Shown here: one piece after another, positions 1-9,116 of the stretch
Layout: each line of letters starts with the position of its first letter
Position numbering within the stretch: the stretch's first letter is position 1
Source of the DNA: Bacteroidia bacterium
GTDB taxonomy: Bacteria; Bacteroidota; Bacteroidia; Bacteroidales; Prolixibacteraceae
Direction of reading: 5' to 3'
Assembly: GCA_026391315.1 (NCBI GenBank)
Contig: JAPLDT010000079.1
Span: 1 to 58,926 of the forward strand
Length of the DNA: 58,926 nucleotides
Made by a program: the position numbers and the translations under genes
The notes under the pieces: model-generated
What the model was told of the DNA's origin: nothing
What the model saw: the letters and a program-made list of their open reading frames with translations, nothing else
Database searches by the model: none

Positions 1-213
1 GGGACGATGCATATCTGCCTCTACTTTGGCATCATGGTCCTTACGAAACTGTTTTTCGAGGAGCATCTGGGCATCGACATCGATCTTCGCGTTGGGATCA
101 GGGGTCATTTTGAATCCCTGTTTATTCAGAAACTCCACGATAGTAGAGATCCCCACGTTCAGATCGCGTGCTATTTTACTTAACCTTGTTGATACTTTGT
201 TCCCTGTATCCAT
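1..213 (-). CDS. infB: Translation initiation factor IF-2, N-terminus (partial)
   Basis: Only the first 71 codons lie in the window; the gene runs off the left edge. IF-2 is the GTPase that places initiator tRNA on the 30S subunit. The visible part starts at the ATG at 213-211 and reads MDTGNKVSTRLSKIARDLNV, then GISTIVEFLNKQGF. This is the N-terminal helical domain seen in Bacteroidota IF-2. The GTPase domain is outside the window. It follows nusA by 57 nt on the same strand and rimP lies further upstream, the usual rimP-nusA-infB order. The call rests on the N-terminal motif plus this gene order. Confidence 0.93.
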   Translation of the reverse strand, partial: MDTGNKVSTRLSKIARDLNVGISTIVEFLNKQGFKMTPDPNAKIDVDAQMLLEKQFRKDHDAKVEADMHRP

Positions 214-270
214 AGTTTGCCAAACAGTTTAATTTGCTTTATCTCTTCCGGTTGATTGAACGTCTGACAG

Positions 271-1512
271 TTATTGTTCAAATTCGGACTTCAGTATGCG
301 CAGAACCTCGTCGATGGTCTCTTCTTCGAAGTCGGTACGCTTGATCAGCTCCTCCCGAGAGAGGTTCAGTACATTTCGGGCAGTATCGCAACCAATGGAT
401 TTGAGTCCGTCAAGAACCCAATCATCAATTTCATCTGCAAATTCTTCCAGTGAGACATCCTCTTCATCAGCAATTTCACGATCACGGTAGACATCAATGT
501 CATAGCCTGTGAGCTGGCTGGCCAGTTTGATATTCAATCCACCTTTTCCGATGGCCAGTGAGACCTCCTCGGGCTTCAGGAAAACTTCGACCCTGTTCTC
601 GTTGCCATAGATCTTGATGGAGGAGATTTTTGCAGGGTTGAGCGCTCTTTGTATGTACAACTGATTGTTGTTGGTGAAATTGATTACGTCGATGTTCTCA
701 TTGCGTAATTCTCTCACAATACCATGAATGCGTGAACCTTTCATTCCGACGCAGGCGCCTACAGGATCAATACGGTCATCATATGATTCTACCGCAACCT
801 TGGCACGTTCGCCCGGAATTCTGACAATCTTTTTAATGGTAATCAAACCATCCGAAATCTCAGGAACCTCAAGTTCGAAGAGTCTTTCCAGGAAGACAGG
901 AGAGATGCGGGACAAAATAATGTAGGGACTGTTATTTCTCATCTCTACTTTGATGACCACCGCGCGGACACTGTCGCCTTTTCTGAAGAAATCGGAAGGA
1001 ATTTGCTCGCTTTTGGGGAGAATCAGTTCATTTCCCTCGTCATCGAGCAACAAAAGCTCTTTTTTCCAGATCTGGTACACTTCGCCGGTAACGATCTCTC
1101 CAATTCTGGATTTGTATTTTTGGTAGATGTTGTCTTTTTCAAGTTCCAGGATCCGTGAGGCAAGGTTCTGACGTAGATTCAGTATTGCCCTTCTTCCGAA
1201 ATCGCTGAAACGAATCGTGTCGGTTAACTCTTCACCCAGTTCATAATCCCCGTTGTTGGCATTGGCTGCCGTAATGGTGATTTCAGTATTCAAATCGGTT
1301 AGCGCTCCATCTTCAACAACCGTACGGTTGCGGTAGATTTCGAAGTCGCCTTTATCGGGGTTTATAATGACGTCAAAATTCTCGTCCGAGCCAAACTGCT
1401 TTTGAATCACACTTCTGAACGCATCTTCCAATACGCTCATCATTGTGGCTCGATCGATGTTTTTCAGGTCTTTAAATTCCGAAAACGTGTCAATCAGATT
1501 GAGGTTGTCCAT
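271..1512 (-). CDS. nusA: Transcription termination/antitermination factor NusA
   Basis: NusA binds RNA polymerase and nascent RNA and modulates pausing, termination and antitermination. The 413 residues show the N-terminal RNAP-binding domain (about 1-125), an S1 domain starting near IGEIVTGEVYQIW (about 137-205), then two KH domains with GACVGMKGSRIHGIVREL and the second-KH motif SLAIGKGGLNIKLASQLTG. The C-terminal tail is short and helix-hairpin-helix-like (DGLKSIGCDTARNVLNLS). It lacks the acidic-repeat extension of the E. coli protein, which is normal for this phylum. The ATG at 1512 lies 13 nt after the rimP stop, so the genes are probably cotranscribed. Confidence 0.97.
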   Translation of the reverse strand: MDNLNLIDTFSEFKDLKNIDRATMMSVLEDAFRSVIQKQFGSDENFDVIINPDKGDFEIYRNRTVVEDGALTDLNTEITITAANANNGDYELGEELTDTIRFSDFGRRAILNLRQNLASRILELEKDNIYQKYKSRIGEIVTGEVYQIWKKELLLLDDEGNELILPKSEQIPSDFFRKGDSVRAVVIKVEMRNNSPYIILSRISPVFLERLFELEVPEISDGLITIKKIVRIPGERAKVAVESYDDRIDPVGACVGMKGSRIHGIVRELRNENIDVINFTNNNQLYIQRALNPAKISSIKIYGNENRVEVFLKPEEVSLAIGKGGLNIKLASQLTGYDIDVYRDREIADEEDVSLEEFADEIDDWVLDGLKSIGCDTARNVLNLSREELIKRTDFEEETIDEVLRILKSEFEQ

Positions 1513-1525
1513 ATCTTCAGGATTT

Positions 1526-1984
1526 TTATTTAAAAGTAATAACTGGTTTAACTGTTTTTATTTCTTGCAGTGAAAACTCAACAGTCTTTAGTTCCACTGT
1601 CTTTTTCCCATCCACTTTTATATTGCTTGATGTCTCTACTAAAAAACTTTCTTCACCAGCGGATTTCAGAATGCCAGTGATCTTGTCGCCTTTTGCTGTT
1701 ACGATCTCCACCTCTTTTTCGAGATTTTTCAAATATTGACGCAGCACTTTGAAGGGCTGTGTCAAACCCGGAGAGGAGACTTCGAGTGAAAAATCTTCCA
1801 CCTCACGGTCGAACTGATGCTCGATGTGGCGACTCATTTCGATACATTTGTCGATACTCAACCCCTCATCGCTATCAATAATTACCGAAATGGCGTTGCC
1901 AGGCCCGATCGTAACATCGACGATAAACATCGTGTCAGAGAGCTTTTCTTCCACCATCCTTTGAATAACTACTTTCGATATCAT
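1526..1984 (-). CDS. rimP: Ribosome maturation factor RimP
   Basis: RimP assists 30S subunit maturation. The 152-residue protein has the expected N-terminal domain (FIVDVTIGPGNAISVIIDSD, then IDKCIEMSRHIEHQFDRE and DFSLEVSSPGL) and a C-terminal SH3-like domain. The ORF can be extended to a TTG at 2011, but that adds nine residues absent from the family. The ATG at 1984 gives the family start (MISKVVIQRMVEEKL), so I use it. It is the first gene of the rimP-nusA-infB transcription unit. No good Shine-Dalgarno sequence is visible. Confidence 0.93.
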   Translation of the reverse strand: MISKVVIQRMVEEKLSDTMFIVDVTIGPGNAISVIIDSDEGLSIDKCIEMSRHIEHQFDREVEDFSLEVSSPGLTQPFKVLRQYLKNLEKEVEIVTAKGDKITGILKSAGEESFLVETSSNIKVDGKKTVELKTVEFSLQEIKTVKPVITFK

Positions 1985-2218
1985 TTTATAAATTAATAAA
2001 ATAGGGGACAATGCGTCCCCTAATCCTGCGATTAATCTCCGCTGCGAAATTACTATTAATGTTTGAATTAAACAAATTTTTATTTCTAATTTTGAATGAT
2101 CTGTCAGGGTTTGCGGGGCTGTTGGGTGATAAGTGAACTGTGAAGAGTGAAAATGAAGCCGACCCTTGTCAGATTTTGTAATTAATTAGGTGTCAATTTG
2201 ATAATAAATATTTCCTCT

Positions 2219-3472
2219 GTGAAGCAAAATAAACGTAAAATCGTCAACGATCCTGTATGGGGTTTCATTGATTTGCATTCGGGATTGTTGTTCGATTTGA
2301 TAGAGCATCCCTATTTTCAACGGCTCCGTCGCATCAGGCAGCTTGGACTTACCTCCCTGGTCTATTCGGGTGCCAATCATACCCGATTTGAGCATTGCAT
2401 TGGCAGTATGTATTTGGTTCAAACTGCTTTGAAGGTATTGCGGGAGAAGGGGGTTGAGATAACTGAAGAGGAGGCCGAAGGAGTTTCGGCGGCAATCCTT
2501 TTGCATGATCTCGGACACGGACCCTTTTCGCACGCCCTTGAGGAGAGCATTGTCAGGGGTATCTCCCACGAGGAGCTCTCACTGCTTTTCATGCAGGAGC
2601 TCAATGAGGAGTTTAGCGGGAGGCTGGAGCTGGCCATTCGCATATTTCTGGATAGGTATCCCAAACATTTCCTGCACCTCCTGGTAAGTAGTCAGCTCGA
2701 CATGGATCGGCTGGATTTCCTGAAGCGCGACAGTTTTTACTGTGGCGTTTCGGAAGGAGTCGTTTCATCCGACCGAATCATAAAAATGTTGGATGTTCGA
2801 AATGATCAATTGGTGGTTGAGGCTAAAGGGATCTATTCGGTGGAAAAATTTTTAATTGCCAGAAGGATGATGTACTGGCAGGTTTATTTGCACAAAACGG
2901 TTGTATCAGCAGAACGCACCCTGGTCAATTTGCTCAAACGTGCCTCTTCCCTGGTAGAAAAGGGAACGGAAGTTGAATGTTCGGGTGCCTTTGCCTGTTT
3001 TCTGAGCGGCGAGGTGAGTGCCTCAGATTTCAGATCACCCTACGGGGAAACAAGAAAAAAGGCATTGAACCGTTTTGCCGGGCTTGATGACTCAGATATA
3101 TTATCCACCGTCAAGGGTTGGATCTCCCATGCAGATCCGGTTCTTTCTGATCTTTCCGAACGGATAGTTAACAGAAAATTGATGAAGATTAAAATTTCGC
3201 AGCATCCATTTAGTGAAAGTCAGCTAAATGAGCTTAAAGAGAAGGTTCAGACAAAGGTTGGAATTCCGGAAGAAGATTTGGATTATTTTTTCTCGGTAGG
3301 TGAGATGACAAATAATGCCTACCAACCTGATGAACAGGCTATATTGATTCTTTATAAAAATGGCAAACTGAAAGATATCAGGGATGCATCGGACATAAAT
3401 CTGGAGGGATTAACCAAGACGGTGCGCAAACATTTTGTCTGTTATCCGGCGAAAATCTCGTTAGGTAACTAA
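2219..3472 (+). CDS. HD-domain phosphohydrolase
   Basis: Metal-dependent phosphohydrolase of the HD superfamily, of the large type related to dNTP triphosphohydrolases (SAMHD1-like). HD residues are visible in TRFEHCIGSMYLV and in ILLHDLGHGPFSHALEES, with a further conserved aspartate in SSQLDMDRLDFLKRDS. The substrate is not known from sequence. The open frame reaches a TTG at 2198; I prefer the in-frame GTG at 2219 because homologues begin close to the NKRKIVNDPVWGF motif. Both starts are non-ATG, so the start is uncertain. It sits 39 nt before lpxD, a common neighbour in this phylum, although lpxD may have its own promoter. Confidence 0.85.
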   Translation: MKQNKRKIVNDPVWGFIDLHSGLLFDLIEHPYFQRLRRIRQLGLTSLVYSGANHTRFEHCIGSMYLVQTALKVLREKGVEITEEEAEGVSAAILLHDLGHGPFSHALEESIVRGISHEELSLLFMQELNEEFSGRLELAIRIFLDRYPKHFLHLLVSSQLDMDRLDFLKRDSFYCGVSEGVVSSDRIIKMLDVRNDQLVVEAKGIYSVEKFLIARRMMYWQVYLHKTVVSAERTLVNLLKRASSLVEKGTEVECSGAFACFLSGEVSASDFRSPYGETRKKALNRFAGLDDSDILSTVKGWISHADPVLSDLSERIVNRKLMKIKISQHPFSESQLNELKEKVQTKVGIPEEDLDYFFSVGEMTNNAYQPDEQAILILYKNGKLKDIRDASDINLEGLTKTVRKHFVCYPAKISLGN

Positions 3473-3479
3473 TATTGAT

Positions 3480-3487
3480 TATTTTTG
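3480..3487 (+). promoter_or_regulatory. Putative -7 promoter element before lpxD
   Basis: TATTTTTG is an exact match to the Bacteroidota -7 consensus TAnnTTTG and lies 25 nt before the lpxD ATG. A clear TTTG -33 element at the right distance is not visible, so the call is tentative. Confidence 0.4.
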
Positions 3488-3511
3488 CACCGAATTTTTA
3501 AAAGTAACTGA

Positions 3512-4546
3512 ATGGAGTTTAAGGTCAATGACATTGCAATGATACTCAATGGAACTGTTGAAGGCGACGGTGAAATTAAGATACACAATATCTCCAAAAT
3601 TGATCAGGGTGAACCGGGAACGCTCACCTTCCTGTCCAATCCTGTTTACACCAAATACATCTATTCGACACTTGCTTCTGCGGTCATTGTCTCCAGGGAT
3701 TTTGCGCCTGAAGGGAAGTTGTCTTGCACCCTCATCCGGGTAAATGATCCTTATACTGCCCTGGCCGAATTGCTAAAAATGTACCAGCAAATGAAGCCTG
3801 ACAAACACGGGATCGAGCAACCCTCCTTTGTTAGCAGCAGTGCCAGGATCGGAGCGGATATCTACATCGGTGCCTTTGCTTATATCTCTGATTCAGTAGT
3901 AATTGGAAATAATGTCAGCATTTTTCCGCACGTTTTTATCGGAGATAATGTGGTGATTGGTGACAATACTACCCTATATTCGGGTGTGAAAATATATGCA
4001 GATTGTCAGATAGGTTCTGATTGTGTGTTGCATTCAGGAGCCGTGATTGGCGCCGACGGTTTTGGATTTGCACCCAGTACTGAAGGTCCGTTTTCAAAGA
4101 TTCTCCAGGTTGGCAATGTGATCCTGGAAGATATGGTCGAAATTGGTGCCAATACCTGCGTGGATCGTGCCACCATGGGATCGACCATTGTTCACAGGGG
4201 CGTGAAGCTGGACAATTTAATCCAGATAGCGCACAATGTCGAAATTGGTGAGAACACGGTGATGGCCGGACACTCAGGAGTTGCAGGTTCATCCAAAGTT
4301 GGAAAGAACTGTATGATAGGTGCCCAGGTTGGAATATCCGGCCATTTGAAGGTTGGTGACAATGTGAAAATCGGAGGTCAGGCTGGTGTGATGACCAACA
4401 TCCCTGATAACTCCACCATGATTGGATCGCCGGTACAGGATCACAAAGATTTTATGAGATGCCAGGCCATCTTCAGAAGACTTCCGCAAATGTCGGGCGA
4501 CATTTCTGATTTGAAGAAATGGATGAAGCAATCAGAGCAAAAATAG
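3512..4546 (+). CDS. lpxD: UDP-3-O-acylglucosamine N-acyltransferase LpxD
   Basis: Third step of lipid A synthesis: adds the N-linked 3-hydroxyacyl chain from acyl-ACP to UDP-3-O-acylglucosamine, in the cytosol. The 344-residue protein has the N-terminal uridine-binding domain (about 1-100, with [18 protein letters not shown]) and then a left-handed beta-helix of hexapeptide repeats ([27 protein letters not shown] and on). The region [21 protein letters not shown] contains the expected catalytic histidine. A C-terminal helix follows. It leads the cluster lpxD, lpxC-fabZ, lpxA, with a 56-nt gap to the next gene. Length matches the family. Confidence 0.97.
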   Translation: MEFKVNDIAMILNGTVEGDGEIKIHNISKIDQGEPGTLTFLSNPVYTKYIYSTLASAVIVSRDFAPEGKLSCTLIRVNDPYTALAELLKMYQQMKPDKHGIEQPSFVSSSARIGADIYIGAFAYISDSVVIGNNVSIFPHVFIGDNVVIGDNTTLYSGVKIYADCQIGSDCVLHSGAVIGADGFGFAPSTEGPFSKILQVGNVILEDMVEIGANTCVDRATMGSTIVHRGVKLDNLIQIAHNVEIGENTVMAGHSGVAGSSKVGKNCMIGAQVGISGHLKVGDNVKIGGQAGVMTNIPDNSTMIGSPVQDHKDFMRCQAIFRRLPQMSGDISDLKKWMKQSEQK

Positions 4547-4602
4547 GGCGTTTTTTCTAAGCAGATATAAATTAACCAAGTATAATATTTAGCCATCAAG
4601 GG

Positions 4603-5997
4603 ATGATAGTAAAACAAAATACCATTGCATATCCGGTTACCGTTACCGGGAAAGGACTTCATACAGGTGTTGAAGTATCGCTGACATTTAAGCCGGCTCC
4701 CGAAAATTCCGGTTTCAGATTTATGAGGGTCGATCTGGAAGGTACTCCCGTTATTGAAGCCAATGTATCCAAAGTAAGAGGAACTGCCAGAGGAACCGTT
4801 TTAAAGGATGGAGAGGTATCTATCAGCACCATTGAGCATTGTATGGCCGCTTTGATCGCATCAGAAATTGACAATGTCCTGATGGAGATCAATAGCTCTG
4901 AAGTTCCAATTATGGATGGAAGTGCGTCGGCATGGGTCGATGCAATTCAGGAGGCAGGTGTTGTTGAGCAGAATGCCGAGAGAGAGTATTTTGTGGTGAA
5001 GAAAAAAATCACTTACCGCAACCAATCGACCGGATCTGAAATTACCATCCTTCCGGACGAAAATTTTTCGATTGATGTCCTGGTCTCCTACAACTCAACC
5101 GTTTTGGGAAATCAATTTGCCTCTTTTGACAGCACCACAGAGTTTGCTGCCGAGATAGCCCCCTGCAGGACATTTGTCTTTGTCAGGGAACTGGAGGCAC
5201 TGTTGAAAAATAACCTGGTGAAAGGTGGCGACCTGGATAACGCTATCGTTATCATGGATCAGGTGATGCAACAGGATGAACTGAACAGGATAGCTGATCT
5301 TTTTCACCATGAGCATGTTCAGGTGAATGAAGTCGGAATTCTCAACAACCTGAAATTGCGTTACGACAACGAATGTGCCAGACACAAGCTGCTCGATCTC
5401 CTCGGTGATATGGCATTGTTGGGTAGGCGCATCAAGGGCAGGATCATTGCCAAAAGACCGGGGCATCTTGCCAATACCGAATTCACCAAGCTGTTGATGA
5501 AAGAGAACCTGAAGAGCCTGGCAGAGTCGGCTCCACCGGAATACAATCCGAACAAGGAACCTCTTTATGATATCAATGCCATCAAAAGGATGTTGCCACA
5601 TCGCAACCCTTTCCTGTTGTTGGATAAGGTAATAGAGAAAGGAAGCGACTACATCATTGGTGTGAAAAATGTAACCCAGAATGAGCCTTTTTTTGTGGGA
5701 CATTTTCCCGAAGAATCTGTGATGCCGGGTGTGATGATCATTGAATCCATGGCACAGTGCGGTGGAATTTTCGTTATCAGCTCTATGCCTGCCGATGGAG
5801 ACTACTCCACCTATTTCATGACCATGGACAACATCAAATTCAGGAAAAAGGTGGTTCCGGGAGATACCCTGATCTATAAAATTAAACTAACGAGTCCGAT
5901 CAGAAGAGGAATCGCCCACATGCGCGGACTCGCTTTTGTTGGTGATACAGTAGTTTGTGAGGGAGAATTCATGGCCCAAATAGTAAAAAACAAATAA
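4603..5997 (+). CDS. lpxC/fabZ: Bifunctional LpxC deacetylase / FabZ 3-hydroxyacyl-ACP dehydratase
   Basis: A fusion of two enzymes that compete for the same acyl-ACP pool. Residues about 1-305 are LpxC, the zinc-dependent deacetylase that commits flux to lipid A. Zinc-site regions are EHCMAALIASEIDN near the start and HHEHVQVNEVGI plus ARHKLLDLLGDMALLG later. Residues about 320-464 are FabZ with the hot-dog motif MLPHRNPFLLLDKV, the catalytic His in GHFPEESVMPG and the catalytic Glu in VMIIESMAQCGG. The fusion is typical of Bacteroidota and is one reason for the assignment of this window. It lies between lpxD and lpxA on the same strand. Confidence 0.97.
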   Translation: MIVKQNTIAYPVTVTGKGLHTGVEVSLTFKPAPENSGFRFMRVDLEGTPVIEANVSKVRGTARGTVLKDGEVSISTIEHCMAALIASEIDNVLMEINSSEVPIMDGSASAWVDAIQEAGVVEQNAEREYFVVKKKITYRNQSTGSEITILPDENFSIDVLVSYNSTVLGNQFASFDSTTEFAAEIAPCRTFVFVRELEALLKNNLVKGGDLDNAIVIMDQVMQQDELNRIADLFHHEHVQVNEVGILNNLKLRYDNECARHKLLDLLGDMALLGRRIKGRIIAKRPGHLANTEFTKLLMKENLKSLAESAPPEYNPNKEPLYDINAIKRMLPHRNPFLLLDKVIEKGSDYIIGVKNVTQNEPFFVGHFPEESVMPGVMIIESMAQCGGIFVISSMPADGDYSTYFMTMDNIKFRKKVVPGDTLIYKIKLTSPIRRGIAHMRGLAFVGDTVVCEGEFMAQIVKNK

Positions 5998-6094
5998 TAA
6001 GAATAGATGAAATAGCCACGAGCGAATGTACACACTAATCGAAAATAATTATGTGGGTATTCCATTTGGCCATTGAAAATCAAATTTAAAACAA

Positions 6095-6877
6095 ATGAAT
6101 CGACTACTTGCACATATCCACCCCAATGCAAAACTGGCTGAAGGGGTTGTCGTTGAGCCTTTTGCCACGATTGGTGACGATGTTATCATCGGCGAAGGAA
6201 CAAATATTGGCCCACACGCAACCATCCTTCCCGGAACGCGTATCGGGAAAAATTGCAAAATTTTCCCCGGCGCCGTCATTGGCGGAGAACCACAGGACTT
6301 AAAATTCAAAGGGGAATATTCAATCGTTGAAATTGGCAACAACACAACCATCAGGGAGTGTGTGACCATTAATCGCGGGACTGCCGCAAAGGGGAAAACC
6401 ATCGTTGGCAGCAACTGTCTGATTATGGCCTATGTGCATGTGGCGCATGATTGCGTTGTTGGTAATAATGTGGTTTTGGTCAATTCGACCTTACTGGCAG
6501 GAGAAGTTATTATTGATGATTATGCCATTATTGGTGGTAATACCGGCATTCACCAATTCTGTCACATCGGTAAACACGTGATGCTTTCGGGCGGGTCCCT
6601 GGTAAGGAAAGATGTTCCCCCATACATCAAAGCCGGACGAGAACCGCTTTCGTATGCCGGAGTCAATTCGATCGGATTACGCCGCAGGGAGTTTACCAAC
6701 GAGATGATTACGCAGATTCAAGATATTTACAGGATCATCTATCAAAAAGGGTATAACAACTCCCAGGCTTTGGAAGTGGTTGAAACAGAGATGCCTGCAT
6801 CGCGCGAGAGAGATGAAATTCTCCTTTTTATACGTGACTCCAAGAGGGGAATTATCAAGGGCTATTTCCCTGATTGA
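6095..6877 (+). CDS. lpxA: UDP-N-acetylglucosamine acyltransferase LpxA
   Basis: First step of lipid A synthesis: O-acylation of UDP-GlcNAc with 3-hydroxyacyl-ACP. The 260 residues match the family length. Hexapeptide repeats fill the first two thirds (IGDDVIIGEGTNIGPHATI and on), with GGEPQDLKFKGE and the catalytic His in MAYVHVAHDCVVGNN. The C-terminal helical domain contains GLRRREFTNEMI. It is the last gene of the lipid A cluster. The gap to lpxC-fabZ is 97 nt, and a hairpin with T-tract follows directly after the stop. Confidence 0.97.
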   Translation: MNRLLAHIHPNAKLAEGVVVEPFATIGDDVIIGEGTNIGPHATILPGTRIGKNCKIFPGAVIGGEPQDLKFKGEYSIVEIGNNTTIRECVTINRGTAAKGKTIVGSNCLIMAYVHVAHDCVVGNNVVLVNSTLLAGEVIIDDYAIIGGNTGIHQFCHIGKHVMLSGGSLVRKDVPPYIKAGREPLSYAGVNSIGLRRREFTNEMITQIQDIYRIIYQKGYNNSQALEVVETEMPASRERDEILLFIRDSKRGIIKGYFPD

Positions 6878-6892
6878 AAACAAGACATTTGT

Positions 6893-6924
6893 AAAAAAGG
6901 TGGCCAGCAGGTCACCTTTTTTTT
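6893..6924. terminator. Bidirectional intrinsic terminator between lpxA and the convergent operon
   Basis: An A6 tract, then GGTGGCC, loop AGCA, GGTCACC and T8. The stem is GC-rich with one wobble and is flanked by A and T runs, so it can terminate transcription from both sides. It sits between the lpxA stop and the stop of the convergent hypothetical gene, whose TGA (6914-6912) lies inside the hairpin. Confidence 0.8.
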
Positions 6925-7235
6925 GTAAACATCTTGATTATCAGGATTTGTATAACTTTTAAAACAAACCCGGGAAGAAATCTTCCTTTGAATAATCCGG
7001 GGAGCAGACTTGCGATCAGGTCGTTGGCCGAATCAAGCACATCGTTCACCTCTATTTTTTGTGAAGGGTCGTATGGAAGAAGGGCTTCTCCCAGCAGCAT
7101 GCCAGGATTCTCCTTGAAATATTCGATTTTTAATCCAATCAGTTTTTCCTGGTAAGTGCAGTAGGTTTCCAGCTTGTTCTTTTCGAATCTCAGCTTCTCC
7201 AGGTTGTCAATTTTGGCAGTGGCTTTGTGACTCAT
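6912..7235 (-). CDS. Hypothetical protein of a YtxH/holin-like envelope operon
   Basis: Unrecognised 107-residue protein. The N-terminal half is charged and helical (LEKLRFEKNKLETYCTYQEK) and the C-terminal end is a hydrophobic helix followed by lysines (VLKVIQILIIKMFTKKR), so membrane association is likely. Its start overlaps the stop of the holin-like gene by 4 nt (ATGA), implying translational coupling. It is the third gene of a three-gene unit and ends inside the shared terminator. A role in the envelope or stress is inferred from the neighbours only. Confidence 0.75.
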   Translation of the reverse strand: MSHKATAKIDNLEKLRFEKNKLETYCTYQEKLIGLKIEYFKENPGMLLGEALLPYDPSQKIEVNDVLDSANDLIASLLPGLFKGRFLPGFVLKVIQILIIKMFTKKR

Positions 7236-7588
7236 TTCTCATCCTCCTCTTTTTCTGTCAACTGCTCAATTATTCTGTCGATGATTGTTTTTTCAATCCA
7301 GCTTTTCCTGAACAAAATGAAAGGCAACAACATCGCCAGGTAAATGCCGGTTACCACCAAAAATCCGGTACCATAACTGTCGAATACCGATCCCAAATAA
7401 AATCCCAGGGCGAGACTGAGAAAAAGCAACATCATGGAAGCCAGCATGGCTATCACCAGGGAGGAGAAGAGAGTCGCTGATAATTTAGCGCTCTTTTCAT
7501 AAATGTCATATTTGAGAAGCTGAATCCTTGCCGAAAGATAGTCGGCCACCATCTGCTTTACCTCCTGAAAGAAGTGATCATGTTCCAT
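7232..7588 (-). CDS. Phage holin family (superfamily III-like) small membrane protein
   Basis: 118 residues: an N-terminal amphipathic part (FFQEVKQMVADYLSARIQLLKYDIYEK), then two transmembrane helices (about 38-60 and 70-95), then a charged tail rich in E and K. This fits the Actinobacteria/Bacteroidota Phage_holin_3_6 type, which despite the name is usually a chromosomal envelope protein and not a lysis holin. It lies 2 nt after the YtxH gene and overlaps the next gene by 4 nt. Function is unknown. Confidence 0.75.
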   Translation of the reverse strand: MEHDHFFQEVKQMVADYLSARIQLLKYDIYEKSAKLSATLFSSLVIAMLASMMLLFLSLALGFYLGSVFDSYGTGFLVVTGIYLAMLLPFILFRKSWIEKTIIDRIIEQLTEKEEDEK

Positions 7589-7590
7589 GG

Positions 7591-7824
7591 CTATTCGGGA
7601 TTTTCTGCAGTGAGATCAATGTCGATATTTCTGAAATTATCCACCATCTCCTTGGCTTTGGCAAAATTCTCCTCAATATCCTGCTTGAGTTTGGAGGCAC
7701 CCTCTTTCAGATCGGCCATAATTTCCTCTTTTTTGTCGGAGTTGAGAAAATATCCGATGGCGGCACCTATGGCGGCTCCGGCTACAAAAGCCAACACTAT
7801 TTTCGTTCCATTATTTTCACTCAT
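7591..7824 (-). CDS. YtxH domain-containing protein
   Basis: Small protein of about 77 residues with an N-terminal glycine-rich transmembrane segment (LAFVAGAAIGAAIGYFLNSD) followed by a charged helical tail (KKEEIMADLKEGASKLKQDIEENF), the typical YtxH layout linked in other bacteria to general stress. The open frame starts at 7884, but the ATG at 7824 (MSENNGTK) is the family start and directly precedes the membrane helix. It is the first gene of the three-gene envelope operon. Confidence 0.8.
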   Translation of the reverse strand: MSENNGTKIVLAFVAGAAIGAAIGYFLNSDKKEEIMADLKEGASKLKQDIEENFAKAKEMVDNFRNIDIDLTAENPE

Positions 7825-7973
7825 GATGGGTCTATGTTTATCTGTTTTATAACGAATAAAGTCGGTAAATTGTTTTATCAGCAAATAATTGAATGAAGGG
7901 CCATTATTTTGAATGCACTGGAAGGTTACTCAAAAATAGGAAATAATTCTTTAGTTTTACTCGCAGTTTTTCC

Positions 7974-9116
7974 ATGAACAGACAATTTTCAGGTATGAAG
8001 ATTAATACGACAAAGGCTATTCATTCGGTTCATCCTGGTAAGATCATATTGCCCCTGTTGATCGGACTGGGTGTGGCCATTTTTATTTTTTTGAGGGAAG
8101 GGACACTTAAATCCATTTTAACGATCCAGTTTTCGACTACTGTCATTTTTTTCCTTTTCATGGCTGCCTTGATGATTGCTGCCAGGATTACCGGGTATGT
8201 GATCAGGCTTAGAATTTTGTCTGAAAAAAAAATTGGCATTGCTAGCTGTATCAGGATTATCCTTTTGTGGGAATTTTCTACGGCGATTGCCCCTTTTGCT
8301 ATAGGCGGAACGACGGTGTCTCTGCTTTTCCTCTACAAGGCAGGATTGCCGATCGGGAAGGGCACGGCCATCATTTTGGCAGCGCTTTTTTTGGATGAAC
8401 TCTTTTTTGTTGTGGTTTTTCCAATTGTTGCCTTGCTGGTGGGCTGGGATAGTCTTTTTCAATTGACAAACCATTCCTTTCAGGCAGTGGTGCTTAACAA
8501 ATACGTCTATTTTGCCATGGCCGGATACTGTATCATGTTGCTGGTTGTATTGCTGATCGGTTACAGCCTTTTTTTCAATCAGCAGACTTTGAAGAAGTTA
8601 ATCGTCTCTATTTTTTCCCTTCCTGGGCTTCGCCGGTGGAAAGAGGGTGCCATCCATCAGGCCGATGATATCGTAACCGCCTCGAAACATCTCTCCAATA
8701 AGCCATTTAAATTTTGGCTGAAAAGTTTTGGTGCTACCGTATTTTCGTGGACCTCCCACCATTTGATTGTCAATTTTCTGATTTTAGCACTCATCTTTGG
8801 CATCAAAGGGGGCAACGAACCCCATGTGGTTACCCTTGTTGAACATGTCAATATTTATGCCCGTCAACTGATAATCTGGATCATGACCAAGGTGATGCCA
8901 ACACCCGGAGGCACAGGTTTGTCGGAGGTGATTTTTATGGAGTACATGAAGATGTTTATTCCTGCCGGTTTCAACAGCCTGATGACGGTCATCTGGAGAC
9001 TTTTCAGCTACTATCCTTACCTGTTTATTGGGGCTGTCATACTTCCATCATGGATCAGGGCCAGTTTTATGGGTCACACACATGAGGAGATTTCGGACGA
9101 GGAGGAGGCTGAATGA
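7974..9116 (+). CDS. Flippase-like integral membrane protein (LPG synthase TM / UPF0104 family)
   Basis: 380 residues with about eight hydrophobic segments. The pattern FSTAIAPFAIGGTTVSLLFL followed by LPIGKGTAIILAALFLDELF is typical of the lysylphosphatidylglycerol synthase transmembrane family (PF03706), as is MPTPGGTGLSEVIF near the C-terminus. Members lacking the soluble aminoacyl-transfer domain, as here, are thought to flip lipids; the substrate cannot be read from sequence. The gene overlaps the next by 4 nt (ATGA), so the two are cotranslated. An alternative ATG exists at codon 8. Confidence 0.85.
   Translation: MNRQFSGMKINTTKAIHSVHPGKIILPLLIGLGVAIFIFLREGTLKSILTIQFSTTVIFFLFMAALMIAARITGYVIRLRILSEKKIGIASCIRIILLWEFSTAIAPFAIGGTTVSLLFLYKAGLPIGKGTAIILAALFLDELFFVVVFPIVALLVGWDSLFQLTNHSFQAVVLNKYVYFAMAGYCIMLLVVLLIGYSLFFNQQTLKKLIVSIFSLPGLRRWKEGAIHQADDIVTASKHLSNKPFKFWLKSFGATVFSWTSHHLIVNFLILALIFGIKGGNEPHVVTLVEHVNIYARQLIIWIMTKVMPTPGGTGLSEVIFMEYMKMFIPAGFNSLMTVIWRLFSYYPYLFIGAVILPSWIRASFMGHTHEEISDEEEAE

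Noticed and set aside
5095-5703. 202-residue minus-strand ORF inside lpxC-fabZ
   Set aside because: Shadow of a well-identified gene; no family features.
7232-7588. Prophage remnant suggested by the holin-like protein
   Set aside because: This holin superfamily is regularly chromosomal next to YtxH genes in Bacteroidota; no other phage genes are near.
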